Shown here: positions 1 to 10,011 of the stretch, in pieces
Numbering within the stretch: the stretch's first letter is position 1
Layout: the number at the start of each line of letters is the position of its first letter
Assembly: GCA_963930655.1 (NCBI GenBank)
Contig: OZ005612.1
Span: 12,343,001 to 12,407,000 of the forward strand
Source: Myrica gale
Taxonomy: Eukaryota > Streptophyta > Magnoliopsida > Fagales > Myricaceae
DNA length: 64,000 nt
Direction: 5' to 3'
The notes under the pieces: generated by a model
What the model was told of the DNA's origin: nothing
Database searches by the model: none
What the model saw: the letters and a program-made list of their open reading frames with translations, nothing else
Translations under genes and position numbers: made by a program

Positions 1-596
1 TGAGTCTTTACATTTACTTTTTCTCCTTTTGAGATTATATTGTCGAAACGGGCTTTTTTCGATACTTTGTTCTTATTTCTGCTATTCTGTTGCACTAACC
101 ACTGGCTTTACTGAGTCATTTGGACTTACGGTTGTTTGTTAAATATTCATTTAGAAGATGTCTGAGGTTTATCTAGGTGTGTTCACCAAGGCAATTCAAC
201 ATGACTTTATTACTCTGGAGCTGACATTTCGAGTCTATGTCACACGTGACCTAGATGTTTTGATATAGGGGCGGGGCCATAAGTGGATTGCACTGAGCTC
301 TGATAATTACATCAATATCTCGGACTTGGATAATACTGACGACGAAGATTAGAGATATTCTGCTTTATGTTTTTCTTAGTTTTTCTGCTATAGTGTTCTT
401 TTTGTACTATAGTATGTACATTATACGAAGTGGGTTCTCTTTTGTAATACTTCGGTATTAATAAAAGGTTCTACTTGTGTTTTGCTTAGAATCTTGTTGT
501 TTTAAACGATCCTTCCACTGGCCGTAGCCTCAATCTAATAGCAGCGTCCATTACTATAGGACAATGCTTGAGGTCTTGACGGTCCGGGTTGTTACA
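1..596 (+). repeat. E0: 3' part of a 5' LTR (Ty3/gypsy)
   Basis: AT-rich non-coding sequence ending in GGGTTGTTACA at 596, directly before a decayed tRNA-Met primer-binding site and a gag start about 180 bp downstream. The terminal CA, the PBS and the gag position make this the right end of a 5' LTR whose left end lies outside the window. A possible poly(A) signal (AATAAAA) sits near 460. GAGTC/GGACTT near 114-128 resembles the short hairpin seen in the other LTR families here. Seen: boundary, PBS, gag. Inferred: LTR extent. Confidence 0.75.
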
Positions 597-611
597 GATC
601 GTATTAGAGGG
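597..611 (+). other. E0 primer-binding site, decayed
   Basis: TCGTATTAGAG at 599-609 matches the initiator tRNA-Met PBS consensus TGGTATCAGAG at 9 of 11 positions. One of the two changes is C to T. It starts two bases after the LTR terminus, as expected for a minus-strand primer site. Confidence 0.7.
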
Positions 612-774
612 AAGGTTAGGAAAGCAAGGATAGTTAGCAAAACCTAAGAAAACGAGAGTGGTAGGAAAATCACTATCTCATTAAGAAGCTTAGTTTGATT
701 GTAGGAAAAATGATATTGTCCTTATCTTGAAGTGATTTTTGATTTTTAAACATGCCTTTGTGTTTCAAGAGACA

Positions 775-1604
775 ATGGCAGCTAGAAGAAATAGAGACAG
801 AGGAGGGGAGAACTTGTATGAAGGAAGTTCATTTGATAAGTTTGCCAAACATCATCCCCCTAGTTTTGAAGGAGGTACGGAACCCTTAGTGGCTGAAAAT
901 TGGCTTAAGAATATTGAGGAATTAAAGCAAGTGTTAGAATGCACTGACGATCAAATGATACGATATGCCACGTATCAACTGAAAGGAGAAGCCAAAAGGT
1001 GGTGGCAAGCCAAAAAGGAACTCTTGGAGATTGAGTGGACTTGGGAGCAATTTAAAAAGGAATTTCTAGATCGATATTTTCCTGAGATAATCAGAGAAGC
1101 CAAAGCCCAAGAATTTACTACCTCAAGATAAGGAACAGGGTCAGTAGCTGAGTATGCTGCTAAGTTTATAGAATTATCTAGATTTGCCTTATATTTTATT
1201 CCTGATGAGTGTAAGAAATCTCATAAGTTTGAGAGAGGTCTGCAGTCTCGTATTAAAGATAGAATTTGTTGCCATAAGTTTGAGAATTTTCAGCAATTAG
1301 TTGATAGAGCCTCGATTGTGGAACGTACTTTATAGGAAAGTGCTATTATTACTGAGCAGAATAAGAAACGTTGTTTCCAACGAAATCAATTCCAAGGACA
1401 GTCATCGGGAAAAAGAGGAGGAGGTAATTATGGAAATAGAGGCAATGGGCAAGGAGATAGAAGGAATGGTCCTAGTGTTGCAGGGATAACATGTTTTTCT
1501 TGTGGAAAGCTAGGTCATTTCTCTTGAGATTGTAAAGTGAGGCAAGGATTCCCTCAAAATGTACATGGTAATCAAGAAACTAACCTTGGTAACAATTCAA
1601 GAAG
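775..1604 (+). pseudogene. gag: E0 gag (Ty3/gypsy), broken by stops and an LTR insertion
   Basis: Capsid/nucleocapsid polyprotein of a Ty3/gypsy element. The ATG at 775 opens a basic N-terminus (MAARRNRDRGG). It is followed by a typical plant retrotransposon gag domain: a WLKNIEELKQVL helix, the YQLKGEAKRWW motif, and FLDRYFP near 1066-1083. A CCHC zinc knuckle (C-F-S-C-G-K-L-G-H...C) lies at 1492-1533 in the same frame. Three in-frame stops interrupt it: TAA 1129, TAG 1333 and TGA 1525, the last inside the knuckle. Each is one C-to-T change from Gln or Arg. The frame is cut at 1605 by the family A LTR; protease and pol are not found downstream. Tekay/Del affinity is likely but not proven. 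Confidence 0.88.
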
Positions 1605-4600
1605 TGTGAGACCCCGAATTTTACAACGTCGTTTTATGCTTGCGTATTTTGCTATTTATATTTACGGGGCTGTTATTGGAAAAATTTTCATAATACGTAG
1701 CAAGATATTATACCACAATGACCTATGTTATTTTGATTTGGGGTTACTGCACTTTCCTTAAGTATTTTTATTGTGGTGGTGAAGTCAATAATTTCTTAGT
1801 GGCCGAATTCCTTCAATATAATTTGTCATATGCAATATGAGTCTTCAAGGTAATTTACTATATGACTTATGACTTATATCAAGATTTAAGACTATTTAAA
1901 GGAGATGTTTTGGTGCATTTTATTATACCTTATGGTTTATGAATTCGCACTTAGTCTTTCATAACTTATCACTTATGGGTATGAAGTCATGTTAGTACAT
2001 TTTCAATATATTCTTAATGTCAGACCCCGAAGAACCATGCTTGTTCCCTTGTAAGTTTAAAGATCTTATTGGATTATTTTGAACTAATGGAGGCCTTGTT
2101 GTATGACCTAAGTAATAATGAACATATAATGTTATTATGAAATTTCAATGGATGAGATTTAAATTTTAATGTAGCCAACTTTTAAGTTGCTGAATGTCTT
2201 TAAAATATTTTCCTTTTCAATATCTTTAACTATCTTTAAAGAATTTTACATCATGGTTGTTATATTGGGCTGTTATGTTATTGGGCTTTAAAACTTATGT
2301 TATTGGGCTTTAAAACCTATGATATTGGGCTGCCATATGTTGTTATTGGGCTTTAAAGATTTATGTTATTGGGCCTTAGCCTTTAGATTTATGATTTGGA
2401 CTTAATACTTATGATAGTGGGCCTTAAGATTTATGTTATTGGTCCTTAGCCTTTAGATTTATGATTTGGACTTAATACTTATGATAGTGGGCCTTAAGAT
2501 TTATGTTATTGGGCTTCAAGCCCTGTGTTATTGGGCTGATTATCTTACAACTTCATTAGGCCAACTAAGTAACACTAGAGTAACTAAGTTAGTTGAGTTG
2601 GAACCGAATAACATAAGTGAACTAAGCAAGAGAGATAAGGCCAAGGAGACAAGAAATGAGTGAAGTGATGGCTGTAAAAGGGGGGTAGCAAGGGGAATCT
2701 CCCCTTTGGCCGAATATTTGGCCAAGTTCACTCCCCCATTTGCTTCACCTCTCACCTAGGTCACATCCCCTTCCAATTTTCCCTCATTTGGTCGTGCAAC
2801 ACAAGTGAGAAGTAGAGAGAAACCGAGAAAGAGAGAACCAAGGGGAGAAAAGGGTGAACCGAGAGCTAAGGAGAGATTCGTGGGAAAGGAGAAGGAGAAG
2901 AAGGAAGAAAAAGATGGAAGAAGAAGGAAGAAGGAGAAGAGGAAGAGAAGGTTTTGCAAGAGGAAGAAGGAAAGGAAAAAGGGAGAAACAACAAGGTACA
3001 TTCGGTCTCTTGAAACCCACTTGGACGAATGTTGTATTTTAGTTAGATCTTGAGTTTACATGCCTTGTTCTTGCTAGATCTTGAGCTTAGAGCACCTTAG
3101 GTTGTGTTGTGATATTAGATCTGATCATGTATGCATGAGATCTTAACTTGGATGTTAGAAAAATGTAAAGAAACGATCCATGCATGATAGGAAGTTCGGA
3201 TCTCAACTTACACCATTCTTGGCCGAAACACATGTTGGTTTTCTTTTAGATCTCTTGCTGTTGAAGCCTCTAATGAACATATGCATGTGGGTTGGTCCCT
3301 AAATGTGGAAGTTTGCAAGCAATCAAAAAGTGCTAAGAAAAACCTAAGTATTCCATGAATGTGGTCTTGGCCGAATGGTTGCATGTGTTGTTGTCTTCTC
3401 CTTTAATATGTTGTAAGCATAGATCTGTTAGACTTGGTGTATGTGATATGATGAAGGTATGAGGTTGTAAGGTACAATGCATGCTAGTTTGGTCTTGAAA
3501 TAAAAAGGGAATGCATGTTGCAAAGTGGTTAAGTTTCGGCATTGATGGTTGTGTTGGTTGATGTTGGCCGAATACATGCTATGCTAATATATCTATGAAG
3601 TGCTTGGAGTATGGATTTGTGAGGTACTTAATGAAGCTTAATTGCTAGATTAAGCATGTATTAGGTCTCGGGTTGGCTATGTTTGAAGAGAATAAGATTT
3701 GCATGTGATAGATACCATGTAAGTGTGTGTTAGTGTTATGAATTATGGTGCTGGCCGAATGGTGGATTGCACGAGATCTTGTGATTTTGTGTCTCCTATT
3801 GCAACCTGTTTAATGTTAATCTTGCTGAGACTTGTGGTTGTGATTTGAAGCTGAATAATGATGCATGGCCGAATGATATAATGTGTGAAATCTTGTACTT
3901 GTGCCATGATTTATAGAATCTAGGTTGTGAATCTGATAATGGAGGATAGGATCACAATTGGAGATGAAGTTTTGTGCAATAGATGTTTGAAATTGAAGCA
4001 TGGCCGAATGAGTCAGAAGTTAAAACCTAGGCCTAATGTTAAGAGAAAACCTTACATGTAGGTAAACTCATGAATGATGAAGTATATGGCTCGGGTAGAT
4101 ATTAGTTGGTGTGCTTAACAAAGTCTTGTGGTATTAAGAAGGAATTAAGGTTTCAATTAGAGTAATTATGTGTTGGCCGAAACATATGATGTGTAAATGA
4201 GGTTGAATTATTATATTAAAAGAAACCTTGATCATATGAAGAGGGAAAATGAAATAGGAGAATGCCAATATGTCAAACATGCATGGAAGAGATGTTAAAG
4301 AAAAAGATATGAAAAATTAATCACATGATATCAAGATCTATGGCTCGGGTAGGATAGAACTTGGAGATCAAGCCACGATTTAGCCATGATTAGGGTTGGA
4401 AAATGGCGAACTAGTAAGCTATTAAAGAATGGTATTGGTACATGAAATAAAGAAAATGTGAAGCTTGAATCAAAGCATGAATTAGCTTGCTGTTTGGAGT
4501 CTTGAATAAGATATGAAAAAGGATTTGAATTAAGCCATGTAATTAGGTTAATAATTAGGGCTCTGGTCAGTAGCTTTAACTTAAAAAGAATTGATGAGAA

Positions 4601-4926
4601 TTGAACATGAATAAAAGGTTCAGATGCAAGTAAGGTAAAATGGCCACGAATTAGTCAAAAGATGTTGGTTTATTCAATAGGTCAGTGAGTGTAGGGCCCT
4701 AATACCAAATTAAATTCATTAAGAAAAAATGTTATCTAACTCAAGTGAAATAAGTCATGTGGTATCGGGATGCTCTTATAGCATGAATTGGGGTACATTG
4801 ATGCTTATGTGAACTCGAAGGAGCACCTCTATAGCGCATCTTTTGAGGTTTGATTGATGAATATGATGATCATTAGTCTATGTAAAATAAGATCGTAAGC
4901 GTAGAGCAAAAATTCAGCACGATAAA
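1605..4926 (+). repeat. H1: family A long LTR, first part
   Basis: Starts with TGTGAGACCCCGAA inside the E0 gag. The body matches other family A LTRs, such as 24974-28867 (+) and the reverse of 44827-48619 and 32744-36844. Shared landmarks are the GGGGC.. TTGGCC segment near the start, a purine-rich block at 2800-2990, recurrent GGCCGAA words, and GGTACATTGATGCTTATGTGAACTC near 4790. No coding capacity beyond chance ORFs. It breaks at 4927, where minus-strand element E1 is inserted with TSD ATAAA, and resumes after 15588. Its true right end (GGGGCGTGACA) is absent. Confidence 0.8.
2262..2540 (+). repeat. Degenerate tandem repeats around TTATGTTATTGGGCTT
   Basis: The word TTATGTTATTGGGC(T/C)T recurs with spacers of about 20-60 bp, and a longer block (GATTTATG..TTTAGATTTATGATTTGGAC) is duplicated near 2350 and 2440. 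The repeats lie in the U3-like part of H1, which is longer here than in other family A copies. Confidence 0.7.
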
Positions 4927-5107
4927 TGTCACGCCCCGAACGCTAGCTAGACGAGGCTAATGACAGCCGCGAGCATTCTCGAAAAGGAACGCTCAAGCGT
5001 ACTTACTAACATTCTTGCAGCAGAATATATACCTCATCCAGAGGATTCTTGCAGCGGAATATCATAATGCCTCAATATTTAAAAGAAGCCTTATATTGCT
5101 AGCGTAT
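4927..5107 (-). repeat. E1 3' LTR terminal segment
   Basis: TGTCACGCCCCGAACGCTAG to about CTAGCGTAT. It aligns with the family B LTR end at 10012-10180, including GACAGCCGCGAGCATTC and the TTTAAAAGAAGCCTTA segment. It is cut at 5108 by the copia LTR. Confidence 0.8.
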
Positions 5108-6627
5108 TGTGAGAGCAAAAACAACCCAAGACGGGGATGAATTGGGTTTTTCAAAAACTTTTGAATCCTTTTGAAAACAAACCCAAAATAGCTCAGATCT
5201 AATTCTAGGTAAACAAGCAATGATATCAAGACAATAAATGAGCAAGTTCAATCAAGCAATATAAGCAAGAAATAAAGAGGAGAGTGAAGAAGATGACACC
5301 AGTATTTTTAGGTGATTCGGCCAACTCTTGCCTACATCCACCCCCAAGGCTATTGACTTCCTTGGGCTTCCTCCACTATTCTCCAAGCGAATACACACCT
5401 TAGCTTCCGGGGTGCTAAGGAACCGTTACAGAGCGTTTTCAGAGCTCATGCTTCAACTCTGTTCACAAATCCCAAAACCTAGGGATTTCTTCTACTCTCA
5501 CAAGTAGAATACAGTGTTCACTCAACACTTGAAGGTTTTATAAGGTTTGGATACAATGATTGAAGGCTCTCTAAGCCAGATATACAAGTGGGTAACTCAA
5601 GAAATGAAACGGATCTCTAAGCCAAATCTACAAGTTTAAGAACCTGAGGTGAACTAGAAGAATACGATCTTCAAGGAAAGCTTCTGGATTTGCAAGATTG
5701 AATGCAAGCCTTCTTGGATGGAAGAGCTTCTCTCTTTCTTCTTAGAGCTTTGTTTCTCAAGAAATTAGGGCAAGGATGATTTTCGTGTAAAGCTCTTACT
5801 TTCTCTTTCAAGCTTCTTCTATTTATAGTCTCTAGGGCATCAAGGGTCTTCTGGTAAAGATTTGGAGCCGTTGGGGGTCATTTGGGTCCTTTGGAGACAT
5901 TTTTAAGTGAGTGACGTCGCTCCAGGATCTGAGAAATCGAAGCATGTGTCGACACCTTCCCTGTATGTGTCGACGCCTAGGAGTTTTGCCTGGAAACTCA
6001 CTTTCGGGTGTATGACCAATGTGTTGACACTTATGTCCAATGTGTCGACACTTCTCTTCAAAGAGTTGACCCTTCAAAATGCCTTGGAAACATGCCTTTG
6101 GGTGCATGTGCAATGTGTCGACACTAATTGCATATGTGTCGACACCATCAGCTTTGGCCTGTAAACCTTGCCTTCTGTTGATAGTGCAATGTGTCGACAC
6201 CTCTTGGTCTATGTGTCGACACCTTCATCTTGGCAAGGGAACTTGCTTTCTGTTGAATGACCAATGTGTCGACACCTCTTCACTATGTGTCGACACCTTC
6301 ACTTCGGCTTGGAACATGCATTCTGGTGTATGACTGATGTGTCTACACCATGATGATATGTGTCGACACCTTCAACACTTAGGCCGAAAAGTGTTTCTCC
6401 TAGCACCAACAAGCAATCCCAAAATACCTACAATGTAAAGTATAACAAGTAAGCTTATGTAGAGTGTTCGATTATATCTAAGGCCGATTTACAACTAGAA
6501 AACTCTTGATATCATTTTCTTGAAACGGATTTTCAAAAGTAAAATCTAAAGGTTTAAAAACACGTTGTAAGACTTTGTTATCATCAAAATCAAAGAGGAT
6601 TGTTTATAAAACAACCTTGGGCTAACA
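5108..6627 (-). repeat. SIRE-like Ty1/copia 3' LTR
   Basis: Bounded by TGTGAGAGCAAAAACAACCC at 5108 and GGGCTAACA at 6627. On the minus strand it starts TGTTAGCCCAAGG right after a purine tract (AAAAAGGGGGAGA), the arrangement known from SIRE/Maximus copia elements. 1,520 bp, with no coding. It carries six pairs of TGTCGACA palindromes at 5947-6368. No second copia LTR is present, so the relic is incomplete and no TSD can be checked. Confidence 0.75.
5947..6368. repeat. Array of paired TGTCGACA palindromes in the copia LTR
   Basis: Twelve TGTCGACA-like sites start at 5947, 5968, 6022, 6043, 6116, 6137, 6192, 6214, 6267, 6288, 6340 and 6361. They form six pairs with 21-22 bp between starts, and pairs repeat about every 73-94 bp. 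Most sites are perfect; 5968, 6022 and 6340 have one change each. The linkers share GCCTTGGAAAC/TTGGCCTGTAAAC-like words, so the larger unit is a tandem repeat. The short ORFs here are products of the repeat. Confidence 0.92.
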
Positions 6628-8304
6628 ATCTCCCCCTTTTTGATGATGACAAACCCAATTAATAATAAACCGTTGATATCAAAATGAAAAGCTCCCCCCT
6701 GAGATTAGGCTGGAGTTTTTCATGAGTTTTTAGCAAAAAGAACTTTAAGATTCTATGAAAATTTTGCAAGAGTTCCCTTTGTAAATAGAGGTTTTCCAAA
6801 ATTTCAAAACCTGTAAAAACACTTCTATAACATCCTCCAAACTCCCCCAAACTTCATCATTCAATTTCAGATCACAAGACTTCATATAGATGAGAGTTTC
6901 AAGGAGATTACCTGAAGTGCGATTCAAATATCCACAACTTTTCAAAACCTTATAACCAACATCAATGATATACCAATAAATGCTCATAAGAAGCAATGCT
7001 CATAATACCAAGAATAAACCATACATTCATCCAACAATTGTCCAAAATACAAATTCATCCAAATGTTCAAAAGATAAGTACAGAGGAATGTTCTATCAAA
7101 AAATACATCAAAACGAAACTATCTATTTCTCCCCCTTTGGCATCATCAAAATCAGACCAAGGGAGAGGCAAGGAGAGAGGAATGGGAAGACAAGGCGGGG
7201 ACTATTGGCCAAGTGGAGGAGGATCGTAGGCGACATCCCATTTCTTCAGCCAGTTAGTCCAGGTGGTGGAGAACCAGTACGTCCAGCTGATCACACGGGG
7301 ACGAAGATTACGATCAGCATCCAAATGACGCTCAGTAGCCGAGATCACTTCTCGAGAAGTGCTGGCCAGGGATTCCTTGAGGGCCAAAGAGGCCGAGGCG
7401 AACTCGTCCACCGTTGTCTGAATGACGTCACTGGCCAGTTTGATGCTTTTGTTGACTTGTTGCTGAACATCCCGTACATCCTCGGAGACGGTGTCAATGC
7501 GCTGTTGATGCTCCCCGAGCAACTTCTTGATATCCTCAAGACCTGTCTTTACGTCAGAGGAGAGACCGTCCATTTTCATGCTCAGTTGGTGCTGGGCCTC
7601 TTTAATTTCCTCAACAGAGGCTGCCAAGGAGTTAAGACGTGAATCCCGAGACCCACCAACCTCTCTTCGAGAAGAATACACAGCAGGTGAAGTAGTGGCA
7701 TGCACTGGAGGCCGTTCTCTCGGAGGAGTTCCAGCGGTCATGGGTACCCTATCAGTGGCCTCAACCTCTGCCTCATCAGCAAGTTCGTCCTCAGACTCCG
7801 AACCCTGTTCTTCTACCATTTGAGGTGCCCCCGCACCTTTCTTAATCCACACACCCTCATCATTCTTCATATACCCCATTAACTTCAGGGTTTTCTCATT
7901 GTACTCTTGGAAGATTTTGGGTTTCTCCTTAACCTCCCCAACTATGCTAACCTCGAAAGCATGAAACACATGGGTGAAATACATCCCATATGGCAGCCCT
8001 TGTTTCTTTTTCTCCACGGCCGCTTTCATGTGGTTTAGCATCAAATGGCCCAAATTCATTCGAGTACGAGTTATTAAACAGTACATGATAAATAACTCTA
8101 AGTATGTCACGTACTCGAATTTGCCCGTTCTAGGTAAAATGATATTGCATACCATGCGATGCAATATCCGTCTATGAACGCTAAGGGCATTGGCCATGGG
8201 TTTAACAACCGCTCTAGGGTTGGATCCTCCAACACAACCCTAAGTATCTCAATGGGTTCTACTTCAGACATCCCCACCAAACTATAAGCATCATTACTTG
8301 CTCA
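6628..8304 (-). mobile_element. SIRE-like copia internal remnant
   Basis: Starts with a purine tract (6628-6640, AGGGGGAG-type on the minus strand) next to GTCATCATCAAAA. A second SIRE-like purine block (CTCCCCCTTTGGCATCATC on plus) lies at 7130-7148. It contains the 331-aa ORF at 7202-8197. No copia RT or integrase is visible, so it is a deletion derivative or a non-autonomous relative. 6660-7120 shows no gene. The right boundary (about 8304) is where similarity to the family B LTR starts. Confidence 0.6.
7202..8197 (-). CDS. 331-aa ORF, plant transposon-protein-like domain plus coiled coil
   Basis: Uninterrupted 331-codon frame in the copia relic. ATG at 8197 (MANALSVHRRILHRMV), with a stop upstream in frame. 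Residues about 8-80 resemble the 'putative plant transposon protein' / Athila ORF1-type domain: ILPRTGKFEYVTYLELFIMY, then a helix LITRTRMNLGHLMLNHM, then LPYGMYFTHVF. Residues about 120-150 are acidic (SESEDELADEAEVEA). Residues about 195-300 are heptad-rich and probably coiled coil (EEIKEAQHQLSMKM...LEDIKKLLGEHQQRID...). No membrane segment or signal peptide is evident. It lies just upstream of the purine tract and 3' LTR, the place of extra ORFs in SIRE-type elements. An intact frame among broken neighbours may mean recent arrival. Function unknown. Confidence 0.6.
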   Translation of the reverse strand: MANALSVHRRILHRMVCNIILPRTGKFEYVTYLELFIMYCLITRTRMNLGHLMLNHMKAAVEKKKQGLPYGMYFTHVFHAFEVSIVGEVKEKPKIFQEYNEKTLKLMGYMKNDEGVWIKKGAGAPQMVEEQGSESEDELADEAEVEATDRVPMTAGTPPRERPPVHATTSPAVYSSRREVGGSRDSRLNSLAASVEEIKEAQHQLSMKMDGLSSDVKTGLEDIKKLLGEHQQRIDTVSEDVRDVQQQVNKSIKLASDVIQTTVDEFASASLALKESLASTSREVISATERHLDADRNLRPRVISWTYWFSTTWTNWLKKWDVAYDPPPLGQ

Positions 8305-9207
8305 ACTTAGGTTTCAATCCTCTCTTAGGCCTTTTATCAAACACCTAGAGCACATAACCAATTTCTCTTGAACCCTCATTCCAGATCTAGTCATTTTTTT
8401 CACATGTTTACATGTGAAAACTACACTACCCTTAAACATTAGCAAGATCTTCACTATTTTCAAAACGTTCATGAACACAAGGAGAAAAACTACTTAGACA
8501 ACCCACCATCAAGCCACAACCAACCCACAAGAGAAAACAAGAAGAAAATAGAGAGAGAGAGAGAGTAGGGTTTCGGCCAGCAAGGATTTTACCTTGCTTC
8601 TCTCCTCTTCCTCCTTCTTTTCTTCTTCTTTCTCCTTCTCTCCTTCTTCTTCTCCTTCGGTTGGGTGACTTAGGGCAAGGGAAAACGAAAAGGCTGAAGA
8701 GAAAGGGGAAAAATGAAGTGTTCGGCAAAGGGGGAGAGAGTAATAGGCGTGAAAATGGTTGGGGAAAAGACAAGGTTGCCCTCCCCCTTCTTCATGAATT
8801 CCACCTCACGTATTTTCAATCCGGTAAAATTTCGGAATATAGTTATATGTGTCGACACTTACAACACTTTTAGTTAGATGTGTCGACACCATCACTCAAG
8901 GTGTCGACACTTCCAACACTTAGTCAAAATTCACTGGAGTTCTGGAAAAACGTAAACTTTCGGGTTTTAGTTGGATGTGTCGACACCATCACTCAAGGTG
9001 TCGACACTTCCAACACTTAGTCAAAATTCACTTTGAGCCCCAGAAAAAGGTAAACTTTCGGGTGTTAGTTTAATGTGTCGACACCATGCTCCAATGTGTC
9101 GACACTTACCTCAAAAAATCACGAATTTAATCATACCTATATCCTGAGGAAAATCATAGCAAAATCTCTCTCTTTTACAACGACATAAGTAAATTCGGGA
9201 TCTCACA
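8305..9207 (-). repeat. E2 3' LTR (family B), truncated
   Basis: The minus-strand LTR starts TGTGAGATCCCGAATTTAC at 9207, next to the polypurine tract. It matches 11828-12763 (E2 5' LTR) almost base for base, with scattered transitions, a 2-bp GA indel and a 22-bp indel in the palindrome array. Similarity stops near 8305 at the copia relic. It also contains a CT-rich leader with simple repeats (8590-8665). Confidence 0.85.
8846..9107. repeat. TGTCGACA palindrome array, E2 3' LTR
   Basis: Paired TGTCGACA sites 21 bp apart start to start, with linkers CCATCACTCAAGG and CCATGCTCCAATG, in units of about 97 bp containing CCCGAAAGTTTAC (minus strand). The first pair has collapsed to one site compared with the 5' LTR copy. 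Confidence 0.9.
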
Positions 9208-9221
9208 TCCTCCCCTCCTTA
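9208..9221 (-). other. E2 polypurine tract
   Basis: AAGGAGGGGAGGA on the minus strand, touching the LTR start TGTGAGATCCCG. This is the plus-strand primer site of the element, and the same tract occurs at 14667. Confidence 0.88.
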
Positions 9222-9465
9222 TAAAATTCCGTCCTCGGAATTCGATCTTCCTTACCAGAAATTTTGTCCTGATGGCGGAGGTCTAGGACGGGTGAACACT
9301 CAAACTGGCCCCACTACTAACGTTATCATAATACACACATGTATGCCTCTATTTATACTACAACATAGCACTATAGCTCATATGTGTAGTGAGACAACAT
9401 AAAGGTATCAATGAAAAGAATTAACAGATCAGGCAAGTCATAACAAAATTCTAACATTATCCTTC

Positions 9466-9980
9466 TTAACTTTGTTCTTCCCGTAAGTGGGGGTATTTTG
9501 AGTACATTTCACTTTCTAACTCCCATGAGGCTTCTTCTACTCCGTGGTTTCTCCACAAGACCTTAACAAGAGGTATGGTTTTGGTCCTCAGTTGTTGCTC
9601 CTTCCTATCCAAAACCCTTATAGGTTCTTCCACATATGTAAGGTTTTCTCTAACCTGCAAAGGCTCATAATCTAATACATGGGTAGGGTCAGTTACATAC
9701 TTCCTTAGGACCGATACATGAAACACATTGTGGACTCCCTCTAAACAATGGGGTAGGGCCAACCTGTACGCCACGGGCCCAATTCTATCTAAGATCTCAA
9801 AGGGTCCTATGAATCTGGGTTGGAGCTTTCCTTTCTTCCCAAATCTCGCTATCCCCTTCTTCGGAGAAATCTTCAAAAATACCTTGCCCCCAGCCTCAAA
9901 TTCAAGTTCTCTTCGTCGATTATCAGCATAGCTCTTCTACTCGAAATCCAAAAGGCGAGTAGCAAATCTTAAGTGCACTA
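9466..9980 (-). pseudogene. pol: Chromovirus integrase C-terminus with chromodomain (E2)
   Basis: C-terminal end of a Tekay/Del-type Ty3/gypsy pol polyprotein. The open part is 9466-9876, and a homologous stretch upstream contains a stop near 9935. It shows the integrase GPF module (LQPRFIGPFEIL...GPVAYRL), the HNVFHVSVLRKY motif, and a chromodomain near 9480-9640 (YVEEPIRVLDRKE, then the KVLWRNHGVEEASWE core). In chromoviruses this domain directs integration to marked chromatin. All upstream gag, protease, RT, RNase H and integrase-core sequence is missing: only about 15 bp separate the PBS from integrase sequence. Confidence 0.9.
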
Positions 9981-9993
9981 AACTCCTAAATTT

Positions 9994-10005
9994 CCTCTGA
10001 TACCA
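9994..10005 (-). other. E2 primer-binding site (tRNA-iMet)
   Basis: TGGTATCAGAGG on the minus strand, six bases after the 5' LTR terminus CGTTCGGGGCGTGACA. It matches the plant initiator tRNA-Met 3' end complement. Confidence 0.92.
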
Positions 10006-10011
10006 CTTAAC

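Noticed and set aside
2756..3053. Overlapping purine-rich ORFs on both strands
   Set aside because: Skewed GA-rich LTR leader gives open frames on both strands; the same happens at 8432, 12042, 17375, 35464, 47413 and 58871.
5832..6333. ORFs with repeating MCRH.. / VSTP.. peptides
   Set aside because: Translation of the TGTCGACA repeats; present on both strands and in several frames.
5947..6368. CRISPR-like array
   Set aside because: Regular repeats, but the repeated units are palindromes in an LTR of a plant element and the spacers are themselves related.
6980..7642. 220-aa plus-strand ORF
   Set aside because: Shadow of the minus-strand coiled-coil ORF and its flank; no domain.
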